Notes: generated from the letters alone by a model not told the origin. Positions 7,304-14,944 are shown, counted from the stretch's first letter. The stretch: 15,075 nt of DNA from Alectryocaccomicrobium faecavium (GCA_018713425.1 DVOT01000057.1:1-15075), one strand, 5' to 3'. A program made the numbers and translations.

Positions 7304-9763
7304 ATGAAACCCCAAATCAGCCGCTGTGTGCTGTTTTGTGTGCTGGTGCTGGCCATATTCGGCGCGATGTTCGCGCGCCTGGGCTCCATGCAGGTCCAGC
7401 AGCAGGAGGATTATGTGGCGCGCGCGGAATCGCGCTCCACAAAGACCATCATCGAAACCGGCAAGCGCGGCACCATTTACGACGCCAACATGATCCCGCT
7501 CGCCTATGACCGGGAATGCTTCGACGTGCAGTTTTATCGCGACCCGTCCCGTTCCTCGGCGGCGGACCGCGCGGCGTACACGCAGGCCATCATCTCGGCC
7601 ATCGAACTGATCGAGGCCAACGGAAAGACCACCATCACCGAATTCTGGCTCGCGCGGGACGAAGAAGGAAACTGGCAGTTCGATACCGGCTCTTCCAATC
7701 CCTCCGTGCAGGAAACGCGCATCCGCCAGTGGCGCAGCAATTTCATGCTCAACACCGAACCGGTGGAGGAACTGTTCGACACGCTGTGCGAAAACTACGC
7801 CATTCCGGACGATCTGGACGAAGAGATGCAGATCAAGGTGCTGGCCATCTGGCAGGCCTCGCGCATGACGAACTTCACCTCCAGCCCCGTGACCATCGCC
7901 TACGACGTGGATTTCCAGACGGTTTCGGAAATCGAGGCCCGCGCGGACGAGCTGATCGGCTTCTCCATCCTGGAAAGCTCCACGCGCGTGTATCCGCAAA
8001 AATCGCTGGCCGCGCACGTGGTGGGCTACACCAGCAAAATCAATTCCGAAAGCCTGGAGGAATACCAGGCCAAGGGCTATCCCAACGACGCCATCGTGGG
8101 CGCGGCGGGCATCGAATCCTCCATGGAGGATCAGCTCTCGCCTTACATCGAATACCGGCAGGGGCAAAAGTACGTGGAAATCGACACGCGCGGCAAAGCG
8201 GTGCGCGAGCTTTCCTACACCGCCCCCACGGACGGGAACTCCATCGTGCTCACCATCGATTCCAAGCTGCAGGAGGCCGCCGAGCGCTATCTGGAGCGCA
8301 TCATCGAAACCGTGCACGCGGAGCAGCTGGAAATCATCGCCGACCCCAGCTGGCAGGGCACCAACCGCGAAACGCTCAACCGCTATATCGCCAACAACAT
8401 CGAAATCCAGCTGGCGCAGTCCGGCGCCATCGTGTGCATGGATCCCTATTCCGGCCGCATCCTGGCCATGGCCAGCTATCCGGATTACGACCTGTCCCTC
8501 TTCGAGGGTACCATCGATATGGGCAGCTGGACGGAGATCATCTACGACGACCGCAACCCCATGTTCAACCGCGCCATCGGCGCGCGCGACACGCCCGGCT
8601 CCATCTATAAGCTGGTCACCAGCCTGGGCGCGCTGGCAGAGGGCGCCATCACGCTGGAAACGCGCATTTCCGACGAAGGGGCGTTTACCAAGACCGACAC
8701 CGTGCACCAGCCCCGCTGCTGGATCAACCCCAGCCGCATCTCCCAGCACGCCAACCAGACGGTTGTGGAGGGGCTTTCCAACTCGTGCAACTATTTCTTC
8801 TATACCATCGGCGAGGAACTGGGCATCACGAACATCACCAAGTGGGCCGCGGCGCTGGGGCTGACTTCCAAGACCAATGTCGAGCTGCCCGGCGAATCCA
8901 CCTCGTTCGTGGGCAACCAGCAAACGCTCTACGATTCCTCGCGTACCATCGCCGAGCAATACACCGATAAGCCGCGCATCGCCTACGAGCGCATCTACGC
9001 GCGCCTGGTGGAGGCCGGCACGGCGCGCGGCGTGGAATACGACGAGGATCAGCTCGACCGCGTCGCCCGCATGATCATGGACGTGGTGAACCTCGAGGGC
9101 ACCAAAGACGAGGTTTGGCCCCCGGCCATCCGCGAGATCCTGCTGTATGAAATGGGCCTGCCCTCGGAATACATCAGCCAGAATTACATGGTCAACGATT
9201 TCTTCAATTACATCAACGACCTCAAGTGGACGCCGAACGAAACCATCATGGTGGCCATTGGCCAGTCCATCACGCAGGTCACGCCCATCGCCGTGGCGCG
9301 CTACGTTTCCGCCATCGTGAACGGCGGCACCGTGTACGACGCGCAGATCATCGACCAGATCATCGCGGCGGACGGCACCGTGGTGCTCGATAAGCAGCCT
9401 GTGGTCGCCAACCAGATCAACGCGGATCCGGCGTATTTCGCCGCCATCCGCCAGGGCATGGCCAACGTGACCAGCACGGAAAACGACGGTACCGCCGCAG
9501 CCGCCTACGAGAACGCCAAGTATCCCACCGCGGCCAAGACGGGCACTTCCCAGCGTACCGACCTGGACGTGGAAAACAACGGCTGGCACGTGGCTTACGC
9601 GCCGGTAGAAGACCCCAAGCTGGTGGTGGTGGTGTATGTGCAAAACGGCTATTCCGGCGCGAAGGTGACCAACGCGGCGAAATACACCCTGCAATACTAT
9701 CTCGACCACCTGCAGCAGGAAGAAGGCAAAGCGGTTCAATCGGAATATTCAATGGCGGAGTGA
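7304..9763 (+). CDS. mrdA: Penicillin-binding protein 2, class B transpeptidase of the elongasome (enlarged)
   Basis: This 819-residue protein cross-links peptidoglycan during elongation as partner of RodA. It has one N-terminal membrane helix (about 8-26), the class B pedestal with RGTIYD at 55-60, and the transpeptidase domain. All active-site motifs are present: S433-x-x-K436 in TPGSIYK, S494-C-N496, and K745-T-G747 in AAKTGTSQ. It is longer than the roughly 600-720 residues usual for PBP2. Extra sequence is visible at about 80-200 in the pedestal, 333-372 before GAIVCMDPYSGRILAMASYP, and about 540-640 between VELPGE and the AIGQSITQVTPIAVARY block. The start is ATG at 7304, with GGAGGTGA at 7287-7294. 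It follows mreD by 38 nt and ends 6 nt before minD. A large opposite-strand open frame over this gene is a composition artefact. Confidence 0.95.
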   Translation: MKPQISRCVLFCVLVLAIFGAMFARLGSMQVQQQEDYVARAESRSTKTIIETGKRGTIYDANMIPLAYDRECFDVQFYRDPSRSSAADRAAYTQAIISAIELIEANGKTTITEFWLARDEEGNWQFDTGSSNPSVQETRIRQWRSNFMLNTEPVEELFDTLCENYAIPDDLDEEMQIKVLAIWQASRMTNFTSSPVTIAYDVDFQTVSEIEARADELIGFSILESSTRVYPQKSLAAHVVGYTSKINSESLEEYQAKGYPNDAIVGAAGIESSMEDQLSPYIEYRQGQKYVEIDTRGKAVRELSYTAPTDGNSIVLTIDSKLQEAAERYLERIIETVHAEQLEIIADPSWQGTNRETLNRYIANNIEIQLAQSGAIVCMDPYSGRILAMASYPDYDLSLFEGTIDMGSWTEIIYDDRNPMFNRAIGARDTPGSIYKLVTSLGALAEGAITLETRISDEGAFTKTDTVHQPRCWINPSRISQHANQTVVEGLSNSCNYFFYTIGEELGITNITKWAAALGLTSKTNVELPGESTSFVGNQQTLYDSSRTIAEQYTDKPRIAYERIYARLVEAGTARGVEYDEDQLDRVARMIMDVVNLEGTKDEVWPPAIREILLYEMGLPSEYISQNYMVNDFFNYINDLKWTPNETIMVAIGQSITQVTPIAVARYVSAIVNGGTVYDAQIIDQIIAADGTVVLDKQPVVANQINADPAYFAAIRQGMANVTSTENDGTAAAAYENAKYPTAAKTGTSQRTDLDVENNGWHVAYAPVEDPKLVVVVYVQNGYSGAKVTNAAKYTLQYYLDHLQQEEGKAVQSEYSMAE

Positions 9764-9769
9764 TGCAAT

Positions 9770-10543
9770 TTGGCCACAGCATATGCGGTGGTATCCGGCA
9801 AGGGCGGGGTGGGCAAATCCACCCTCGCCGCCAACGTAGCGGCCGCGCTCGCCCGCATGGGCAAGGCCGTGTGCCTGGTGGACGTGGATATCGGCCTGCG
9901 CTCGCAGGACGTGTTCTTCGGCCTGGAAAACCAGATCGTGTACGACATTGTGGACGTGCTGGAAGAGGTGTGCGAACTCAAGCAGGCGCTGTTGCGCGCG
10001 CCGTGCGGCGTGGCGCTGTTGCCCGCGGCGCAAATGCGCGATGTCTCCGCCGTATCCTGCGCGGGTATGGAAGCGCTGGTGGGGCAGCTCAAGCAACAGT
10101 TTGATTTTGTGCTGATCGACGCGCCCGCCGGCATTGGCCGGGGCTACCGGAATGCGGTGTGCGCCGCGGACGCGGCCATTCTCGTGACCGTACCGGAAAC
10201 CGTTTCCCTGCGCGACGCGGAGCGCGTGAAGGGGCTGCTCGAACGCGAGGGCGTGGCGAAGCCTTCCTTCGCGCTCAACCGCGCCACCTGGCGCAATGGG
10301 GCAAAGGACGCGCCGGTGTCCTTCGCGCGCTGCACAGAGGTGCTTCAATTGCCGCTCTTAGGCGTGGTGCCGGAGGATCCGCGCGTGGGCGCGCTGGCGG
10401 CCGCGGGCAAGCTGGCCATCAGCGAGGAAACGCGGGCAGGGGCGGCCTTCCTGCGCATCGCGCGCCGCCTCGCGGGCGAAAGCGTGCCCGTGGAGTACCC
10501 AAGGAAACCCGGCTTCTTCCAGCGGCTTTTTTTCAGGGAGTGA
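9770..10543 (+). CDS. minD: Septum site-determining ATPase MinD
   Basis: This 257-residue ParA/MinD ATPase places the division site by recruiting a division inhibitor (MinC) to the membrane. The deviant Walker A motif GKGGVGKST is at 10-18, switch I is VDVDIGLRSQDVFFGLE at 37-53, and Walker B with DAPAGI is at 113-122. LLGVVPED is at 196-203. The C-terminus GFFQRLFFRE is a short amphipathic helix like the MinD membrane-targeting sequence. The start is TTG at 9770, with GGAGTGA overlapping the end of the PBP2 gene; the nearby ATG at 9763 is in another frame. Gaps are 6 nt from the PBP2 gene and 3 nt to rodA. There is no room for minC before it or minE after it, so its partners must be encoded elsewhere or be absent. 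Confidence 0.93.
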   Translation: MATAYAVVSGKGGVGKSTLAANVAAALARMGKAVCLVDVDIGLRSQDVFFGLENQIVYDIVDVLEEVCELKQALLRAPCGVALLPAAQMRDVSAVSCAGMEALVGQLKQQFDFVLIDAPAGIGRGYRNAVCAADAAILVTVPETVSLRDAERVKGLLEREGVAKPSFALNRATWRNGAKDAPVSFARCTEVLQLPLLGVVPEDPRVGALAAAGKLAISEETRAGAAFLRIARRLAGESVPVEYPRKPGFFQRLFFRE

Positions 10544-10546
10544 ATC

Positions 10547-11776
10547 ATGCGAAATCTGATAGCGAAAATCTGGGATTATATCCGCCACAACAAATTTGAA
10601 ACGCGCCTGCTCGGCTCGGTGGATTGGTACCTGGCCATTCTGGTGTGGGCGATATCGCTCTTTGGCGTGGTGTGCATCTTCGCCGCCACGGCCAGCGCCA
10701 ACGTGGGCATGGGCGATACGCTGCTGGAAACCATCAGCATGCATCCCATCACCTACGCGCGCCTGCAGCTAATCTGGATCTGCGTGGGCGTGGTGGCCAT
10801 GGCGGTCATCTGTTATTTCAGCTACACGCTCTATGGCGACCTGGCCAACCTGATCTACTGGGCGAACGTCATCATGCTGCTGTTGGTGCTGCTGATGGCG
10901 GAAGTGGGCCGCGGCGGTATGACCGCCTTCTTCCAGTGGGGTGGCGACCGCTCCATTCAGCCCTCGGAGTTCGGCAAAATCGCCATCATCATCGCGCTGG
11001 CAAAGCTGTTCAGCAGCCGCAAAAAGCCCATCCAGACCTTTGGCGAGTTGTTCCCCGTGCTCATTTACGTGGGCTTGCCGCTGGTGCTCATCGTTTTGCA
11101 GCCGGACGTGGGCACGGCGCTGGTGTACATCGCCGTGTTCGCGGTGCTGATCTTCGTTTCGGGCACGAGTTATAAGCTCATCGGCGGCATTCTGCTCGCC
11201 ATGGTGCTGGTGCTGGTGCCCCTGTGGTACTTTATGAACGCTTCGGGCGAGAGCTTCCGCCTCACGCGCATCCTCATCTGGCTGGATCCGGAGAGCGACC
11301 CGGACGCGGCCATGCAGGTGGTCAATTCGCAAATCGCGCTGGGCTCGGGCGGCCTGTTCGGCAAGGGCCTGGTGAGCGAGGGCAGCTTCGCCTCGCTGGG
11401 CTATATCCCCGACGACCATACGGACATGATCTTCGCCATCGTGTGCGAGGCGTTCGGCTTTGTGGGCGGCGGTTCGCTGATCCTGGCCTATCTTTTGCTC
11501 ATCTTCCGCCTGGTGCAGCACGCCATTCGCGTGCAGGACGCGTTTGGCAGCTACATCATCTTCGGCGTGACGGCCATGCTGCTCTTCCACATCGTGGAAA
11601 ACATCTGCATGGTCATCGGTCTGTTGCCCGTCACGGGCATCCCGCTGCCGTTCGTGAGCTACGGCGGATCGAGTTACCTTACCAACATCCTGGGCATCGG
11701 CCTGGTGCAAAATGTGGTGATGCGCGAAAAGCGCAATCCCGTGCCCAACGCGCCGCTGCGCGCGGTGCGGATCTAG
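10547..11776 (+). CDS. rodA: RodA, SEDS-family peptidoglycan glycosyltransferase
   Basis: This 409-residue, roughly ten-helix SEDS protein polymerises lipid II into glycan strands with PBP2. Signatures are IQPSEFGKIAIIIALAK (137-153), LQPDVGTALVYIAVF with the expected catalytic D187, NSQIALGSGGLFGKGL (260-275), DDHTDMIFAIVCEAFGFVGG (289-308) and GIPLPFVSYGGSSYL near the C-terminus. The choice of RodA over FtsW rests on position next to mreBCD and the PBP2 gene, and on the HTDMIFA sequence. The start is ATG at 10547, 3 nt after minD, with AGGGAGTGA overlapping the minD stop. It ends the operon; no good terminator is seen in the 82 nt that follow, so read-through into the AraC-type gene is possible. 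Confidence 0.94.
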   Translation: MRNLIAKIWDYIRHNKFETRLLGSVDWYLAILVWAISLFGVVCIFAATASANVGMGDTLLETISMHPITYARLQLIWICVGVVAMAVICYFSYTLYGDLANLIYWANVIMLLLVLLMAEVGRGGMTAFFQWGGDRSIQPSEFGKIAIIIALAKLFSSRKKPIQTFGELFPVLIYVGLPLVLIVLQPDVGTALVYIAVFAVLIFVSGTSYKLIGGILLAMVLVLVPLWYFMNASGESFRLTRILIWLDPESDPDAAMQVVNSQIALGSGGLFGKGLVSEGSFASLGYIPDDHTDMIFAIVCEAFGFVGGGSLILAYLLLIFRLVQHAIRVQDAFGSYIIFGVTAMLLFHIVENICMVIGLLPVTGIPLPFVSYGGSSYLTNILGIGLVQNVVMREKRNPVPNAPLRAVRI

Positions 11777-11825
11777 CTCCCCGACGGCAATGCGCAGGGA
11801 AAATCGGGCAAAGTTCCCCGCCTTC

Positions 11826-11834
11826 TGATACAAT
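11826..11834 (+). promoter_or_regulatory. Extended -10 promoter of the AraC-type regulator gene
   Basis: TGaTACAAT, with TACAAT at 11829-11834. No good -35 is seen at 16-18 bp. Transcription would begin near 11841, just before AAGGAGG at 11845-11851 and downstream of the ATG at 11835. The same compact layout is seen at the proximal maf promoter. Confidence 0.5.
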
Positions 11835-11844
11835 ATGGGCAGAC

Positions 11845-11851
11845 AAGGAGG
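11845..11851 (+). promoter_or_regulatory. Ribosome binding site pointing to an ACG start
   Basis: AAGGAGG is followed after 7 nt by ACG (11859) in the frame of the AraC-type gene. The only standard start at useful distance is TTG at 11855, which is in the wrong frame. Confidence 0.6.
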
Positions 11852-11858
11852 GGATTGT

Positions 11859-12788
11859 ACGGACTGGACCACCGGATTGCAGCGCTCCATCGACTACATC
11901 GAGGCGCACCTTGCGGAGCCGATCGATTATGCCGAGGTCGCGGCGCAGAGCTATGCATCGAGCTACCATTTTCAGCGCGTGTTCAGCATCCTGTGCGGAT
12001 ACACGCTTGGGGAGTACATTCGCAACCGCCGGCTGTCGCTTGCCGGCGCGGAACTGGCCGCCGGCGGCGCGAAGGTGATCGACGTCGCGCTGAAATATGG
12101 CTATGAAAGCCCGGACAGCTTTGCAAAGGCATTCCAGAAATTCCACGGCATCCTGCCGTCGCAGGCGCGCAGCAACGGCAGTCGCCTCCGTTCTTTCTCC
12201 CGCCTGGTCGTGAAATTGTCTCTGGAAGGTGGCAGTATGATGGAATACCGGATAGAAAAGCGGCCGGAAATGACCTTTATCGGCTATCATCGGCGCTTCA
12301 GCGGCACGCCGGCCGTGCGCACAGAGCAGGCGCACGAATTTTACGTCTCCACGCGGGCTAACCAGTACCTTTTGAAGGGCATCGAGTACTATACGCAGGG
12401 TGTGGATTGCGACTGCTCCGTGCATTACGACATCATCCGCGCCTGCGGTGACGACGGATACGATTTTGCCATTGCGGTGCCGCTCCGGGAAGACAGCTTT
12501 CAAGATCTGGAAGAAGACCTGGGCGAGGCCGCAAAGCGCTTTGAAAAGATCGTCGTCCCGGAAGGCACGTATCTGATCTGCGAAACCGAGCGGACACAGT
12601 ATCCCACGGAGTGCATCGAGGACATGCGCCGGCGGGCCGTCAGCGAGTGGCTGCCAACATCCGGCTATGAACTAGCGGACGCGCCCGAAATCGCCGTCAC
12701 GCACTGGGGCTACCGGCGAGGCGATGCGCAGGTGAACAGCGCCCGCTATGCCGAGCTATGGCTGCCCATCGCAAAGAAAAACGCATAA
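11859..12788 (+). CDS. AraC-family transcriptional regulator with GyrI-like effector-binding domain
   Basis: This protein has an N-terminal AraC DNA-binding domain (residues about 8-107) with two helix-turn-helix units. The first is around IDYAEVAAQSYASSYHFQRV. The second is around VIDVALKYGYESPDSFAKAF, followed by FHGILPSQAR. A GyrI-like domain (about 128-309) begins MMEYRIEKRPEMTFIGYHRRF and ends near YAELWLPI; such domains bind small, often toxic, molecules. Family members usually begin Met-Asp-Trp; here the matching codons read ACG GAC TGG. AAGGAGG lies 7 nt before the ACG, so 11859 is given as the start. The ATG at 11835 is in frame but lacks a binding site and lies upstream of the probable transcript start. 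About half the Val codons are GTC, against mostly GTG in the neighbours, which suggests separate ancestry. Targets and ligand are unknown. Confidence 0.85.
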   Translation, partial: TDWTTGLQRSIDYIEAHLAEPIDYAEVAAQSYASSYHFQRVFSILCGYTLGEYIRNRRLSLAGAELAAGGAKVIDVALKYGYESPDSFAKAFQKFHGILPSQARSNGSRLRSFSRLVVKLSLEGGSMMEYRIEKRPEMTFIGYHRRFSGTPAVRTEQAHEFYVSTRANQYLLKGIEYYTQGVDCDCSVHYDIIRACGDDGYDFAIAVPLREDSFQDLEEDLGEAAKRFEKIVVPEGTYLICETERTQYPTECIEDMRRRAVSEWLPTSGYELADAPEIAVTHWGYRRGDAQVNSARYAELWLPIAKKNA

Positions 12789-12791
12789 ATC

Positions 12792-12824
12792 GTGCGCCCC
12801 CTGCCCATTGGGCAGGGGGCGCAC
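12792..12824. terminator. 15-bp perfect hairpin between convergent AraC-type gene and alaS
   Basis: GTGCGCCCCCTGCCC (12792-12806) and GGGCAGGGGGCGCAC (12810-12824) are perfect inverted repeats with a 3-nt loop. Neither side has a strict T-run. The - strand side (ATTTATGCGTTTT) is the better one, so it probably mainly ends alaS. It begins 4 nt after the AraC-type stop and lies 17 nt past the alaS stop. Confidence 0.7.
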
Positions 12825-12841
12825 AGCATTGACGGAATGCC

Positions 12842-14647
12842 TTATTCCTTGCCGATGACGGCCTTGATGCGGCGCACGCCGGCGGAGGAGCTTTCCTCCT
12901 TGAGGATTTTGAAGGATTTGAGGTCGCCCGTGTTCTTCGCGTGCGGGCCGCCACAGATTTCCTTGGAGAACTGGCCCATGGTGTAGACCTTCACGCGCTC
13001 GCCGTATTTGGATTCGAACAGGCCGATGGCGCCCTGCGCCTTGGCCTCGTCCACGGTCATTTCCTCGCAGGTGATGTCCACGCCCGCGGCGATCGCCTCG
13101 TTCACCAGGCGCTCGACTTCCTTCAGCTCGTCGGGCGTGACCTTGCGCGGGAAGGAGAAATCGAAGCGCAGGCGTTCCGCGGTGATGTTCGAGCCGCGCT
13201 GGGCCACTTCGGCCTCGCCGCCCAGCACTTTGCGCAGCGCCGCGTGCAAAAGGTGCGTGGCGGTATGCAGCTTGGCGGTTTCCTCACTGGTATCCGCCAG
13301 GCCCCCCTTGAAGCGCTGTTCCGCGCCCGCCTGGGAGAGCTTCTGATGCTCGCGGAAGCGCTCGTGGAAGCCTTCTTCGTCCACGGTGAAGCCCTTTTCG
13401 CGCGCCATCTCCACAGTGATCTCGATGGGGAAACCATAGGTATCGTAGAGTTTGAAGGCGCTGCGGCCGCTGATCACCGTCGAGCGGCCCTGCATGGCCG
13501 TGGTGACCTTCTCAAATTCGCGCATACCCTGCTTGAGCGTGCGCTGGAAGCGCTGCTCTTCCAGCAGGAGCTGCTCCAGGATGAAGGCTTCGTGCCGCGT
13601 GAGCTCGGGATACACGTCCTTATACTGGTTGATGATGACCTTGGCGATTTCGCCAGTGAAGTTTTCCGGCATGCCCAGCTGCATGCCGTGCCGCACGGCG
13701 CGGCGAATCAGGCGGCGCAGCACATAGCCCTGGTCCACGTTCGAGGGGGTTACGCCGCGGTCGTCGCCGATGATGAAGGTGGCAGTGCGCATGTGGTCGG
13801 CCACGATGCGCATGGAGCGGGTGACTTCCTCGCTCTCGCCATAGGTCTTGCCGGAGATTTCGCCGATTTTGGCCAAAATGTCGGCGAACAAATCCGTTTC
13901 GTACACGCTCTTGGCGCCCATGAGCACGCTGATGGTGCGTTCCAGGCCCATGCCCGTGTCCACGTTCTTTTGCTTGAGCGGCAGGAAGGAACCGTCCGCC
14001 TGCTTATCGTATTGCATGAACACATCGTTCCAGATTTCCAGATAGCGGCCACAATCGCAAGCGGGCGAGCAATCCGGGCCGCAGGGCGGCTTATCGGTGA
14101 TGATGAACATCTCGGTGTCCGGGCCGCAGGGGCCAGTCATGCCGGCGGGGCCCCACCAATTGTTCTTCTTGGGCAGGAAGAAGATGTGATCCTCCTTGAC
14201 GCCGCACTCGCGCCAGTAATTCGCGGCTTCGTCGTCGCGCGGGCAATCCTCGTCCCCCGCGAAAACGGAAAACGCCAAGCGGTCTTTATCGATGCCCAGC
14301 CATTCGGGGCTGGTCAAGAATTCCCAGCTCCAGTGGATGGCTTCCTTTTTGAAATAATCGCCCAACGACCAATTGCCCAGCATTTCAAAGAAGGTGCAAT
14401 GGCTGGCATCGCCCACCTCGTCGATATCCGCGGTGCGGATGCACTTTTGCACATCCGTCAGGCGCGTGCCCATGGGGTGCTTCGCGCCCAGCAGATAGGG
14501 CACCAGCGGGTGCATGCCCGCAGTGGTGAAGAGCACGGTGGGGTCGTTTTCCGGGATCACGGAAGCGCCCGGGATCACGGCGTGGCCCTTGGACTGAAAG
14601 AATTTGAGATACAGCGCGCGCAACTCGCTCGAATGCTTGATGTTCAT
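12842..14647 (-). CDS. alaS: Alanyl-tRNA synthetase, short form lacking the C-Ala domain
   Basis: This 601-residue enzyme charges tRNA-Ala. The class II catalytic core is intact: FFQSKGH near 16-22, FTTAGMHPLVPYLLG (40-54), QKCIRTADIDEVGD (67-80), HCTFFEMLGNWSLGDYFK (83-100) and NVDTGMGLER (228-237). The tRNA-recognition region follows. An editing domain has the zinc ligands HTATH (461-465) and CGGPH (565-569), where the usual CGGTH has Thr changed to Pro. It ends GVRRIKAVIGKE. Standard bacterial AlaRS is about 870 residues; the C-terminal oligomerisation/C-Ala domain is missing. The clean end and a hairpin 17 nt later argue for a natural short form, a type I recall from Clostridia and candidate phyla, and not for a truncation. 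A Cys-rich insertion (C189, C193, C197, C199) may bind metal. The start is ATG at 14647, with GAGGAAG upstream at rather long spacing. No T-box leader was found. Confidence 0.93.
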   Translation of the reverse strand: MNIKHSSELRALYLKFFQSKGHAVIPGASVIPENDPTVLFTTAGMHPLVPYLLGAKHPMGTRLTDVQKCIRTADIDEVGDASHCTFFEMLGNWSLGDYFKKEAIHWSWEFLTSPEWLGIDKDRLAFSVFAGDEDCPRDDEAANYWRECGVKEDHIFFLPKKNNWWGPAGMTGPCGPDTEMFIITDKPPCGPDCSPACDCGRYLEIWNDVFMQYDKQADGSFLPLKQKNVDTGMGLERTISVLMGAKSVYETDLFADILAKIGEISGKTYGESEEVTRSMRIVADHMRTATFIIGDDRGVTPSNVDQGYVLRRLIRRAVRHGMQLGMPENFTGEIAKVIINQYKDVYPELTRHEAFILEQLLLEEQRFQRTLKQGMREFEKVTTAMQGRSTVISGRSAFKLYDTYGFPIEITVEMAREKGFTVDEEGFHERFREHQKLSQAGAEQRFKGGLADTSEETAKLHTATHLLHAALRKVLGGEAEVAQRGSNITAERLRFDFSFPRKVTPDELKEVERLVNEAIAAGVDITCEEMTVDEAKAQGAIGLFESKYGERVKVYTMGQFSKEICGGPHAKNTGDLKSFKILKEESSSAGVRRIKAVIGKE

Positions 14648-14690
14648 GGCGGTATGACTTCCTCTTTTTTCTTACTTTATAGCTCATAAA

Positions 14691-14719
14691 AGTTTAGCAC
14701 AATCCACGGCGCGGGTCAA
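14691..14719 (-). promoter_or_regulatory. Promoter of alaS (extended -10)
   Basis: On the - strand: -35 TTGACC (14719-14714), a 17-bp spacer and TGcTAAACT with the -10 at 14696-14691. The leader would be only about 40 nt. Confidence 0.7.
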
Positions 14720-14726
14720 ATTAAGT

Positions 14727-14767
14727 TTTGGGCGCAAAAGCGCCTGGCGGGCTTCCTCGCGCCCAAA
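14727..14767. repeat. Inverted repeat upstream of alaS
   Basis: TTTGGGCGC (14727-14735) and GCGCCCAAA (14759-14767) are perfect inverted repeats around a 23-nt centre. A smaller hairpin, GGCGC-AAAA-GCGCC (14731-14744), overlaps the left arm. It lies upstream of both promoters, so it is not a terminator for a visible gene. Confidence 0.5.
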
Positions 14768-14790
14768 CGAAAAGCAGCGCTGGGCGGGCG

Positions 14791-14866
14791 CAATTGTTTT
14801 CGAAACAAAATCGCCATCAAAAAGAGCAATCCTCGCCAATCCAGCAATTTTTTCCGAAACATCGCC
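14791..14866. repeat. Pair of imperfect direct repeats with TTTYCGAAAC core
   Basis: A unit beginning CAATTGTTTTCGAAACA and ending TCGCC (14791-14815) recurs as CAATTTTTTCCGAAACA then TCGCC (14845-14866). The cores are 54 bp apart. A third core, GTTTCGAAAC, lies at 14934-14943. These may be binding sites for a regulator of the flanking genes. Confidence 0.45.
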
Positions 14867-14883
14867 GCATTTTAGAAAATCGC

Positions 14884-14913
14884 TTGACTGAAGCCCTTGG
14901 AGCGTGATATAAT
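14884..14913 (+). promoter_or_regulatory. Promoter of the ceramidase-like gene (extended -10)
   Basis: -35 TTGACT (14884-14889), an 18-bp spacer and TGaTATAAT with TATAAT at 14908-14913. Close to consensus; expected to be strong unless repressed. Confidence 0.8.
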
Positions 14914-14932
14914 GCAAGCAGAAAACGCATGC

Positions 14933-14944
14933 AGTTTCGAAACT
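14933..14944. promoter_or_regulatory. 12-bp palindrome, possible operator
   Basis: AGTTTCGAAACT is a perfect palindrome. It starts about 20 nt after the -10 and lies 22 nt before the ATG, in the 5' leader. This is where a repressor site could block transcription. The CG-centred symmetry recalls LacI-type operators, but no such regulator is in the window. Confidence 0.5.

Noticed and set aside
7262..9739. 825-codon open frame on - opposite the PBP2 gene
   Set aside because: It mirrors a clearly real PBP2 with all catalytic motifs, is His/Gly/Arg/Val-rich without any recognisable domain, and results from GC-rich codon use that avoids stops on the other strand.
9763..10104. ATG at 9763 overlapping the PBP2 stop as minD start
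   Set aside because: It is in another frame from the MinD motifs; the TTG at 9770 gives the intact protein.
11777..11825. Possible terminator after rodA
   Set aside because: Only 5-bp arms with long loops and no T-run.
12941..14689. 582-codon open frame on + opposite alaS
   Set aside because: Same composition effect; the - strand frame has complete AlaRS motifs.
14648..14760. Possible T-box riboswitch before alaS
   Set aside because: The conserved T-box core was not found on the - strand, and the predicted promoter leaves only about 40 nt of leader.
14716..14862. 48-codon frame on - starting MFRKKLLDWRG, membrane-like
   Set aside because: No ribosome binding site; its repeated FRKKL/FRKQL comes from the DNA direct repeats, and it overlaps the alaS -35 box.
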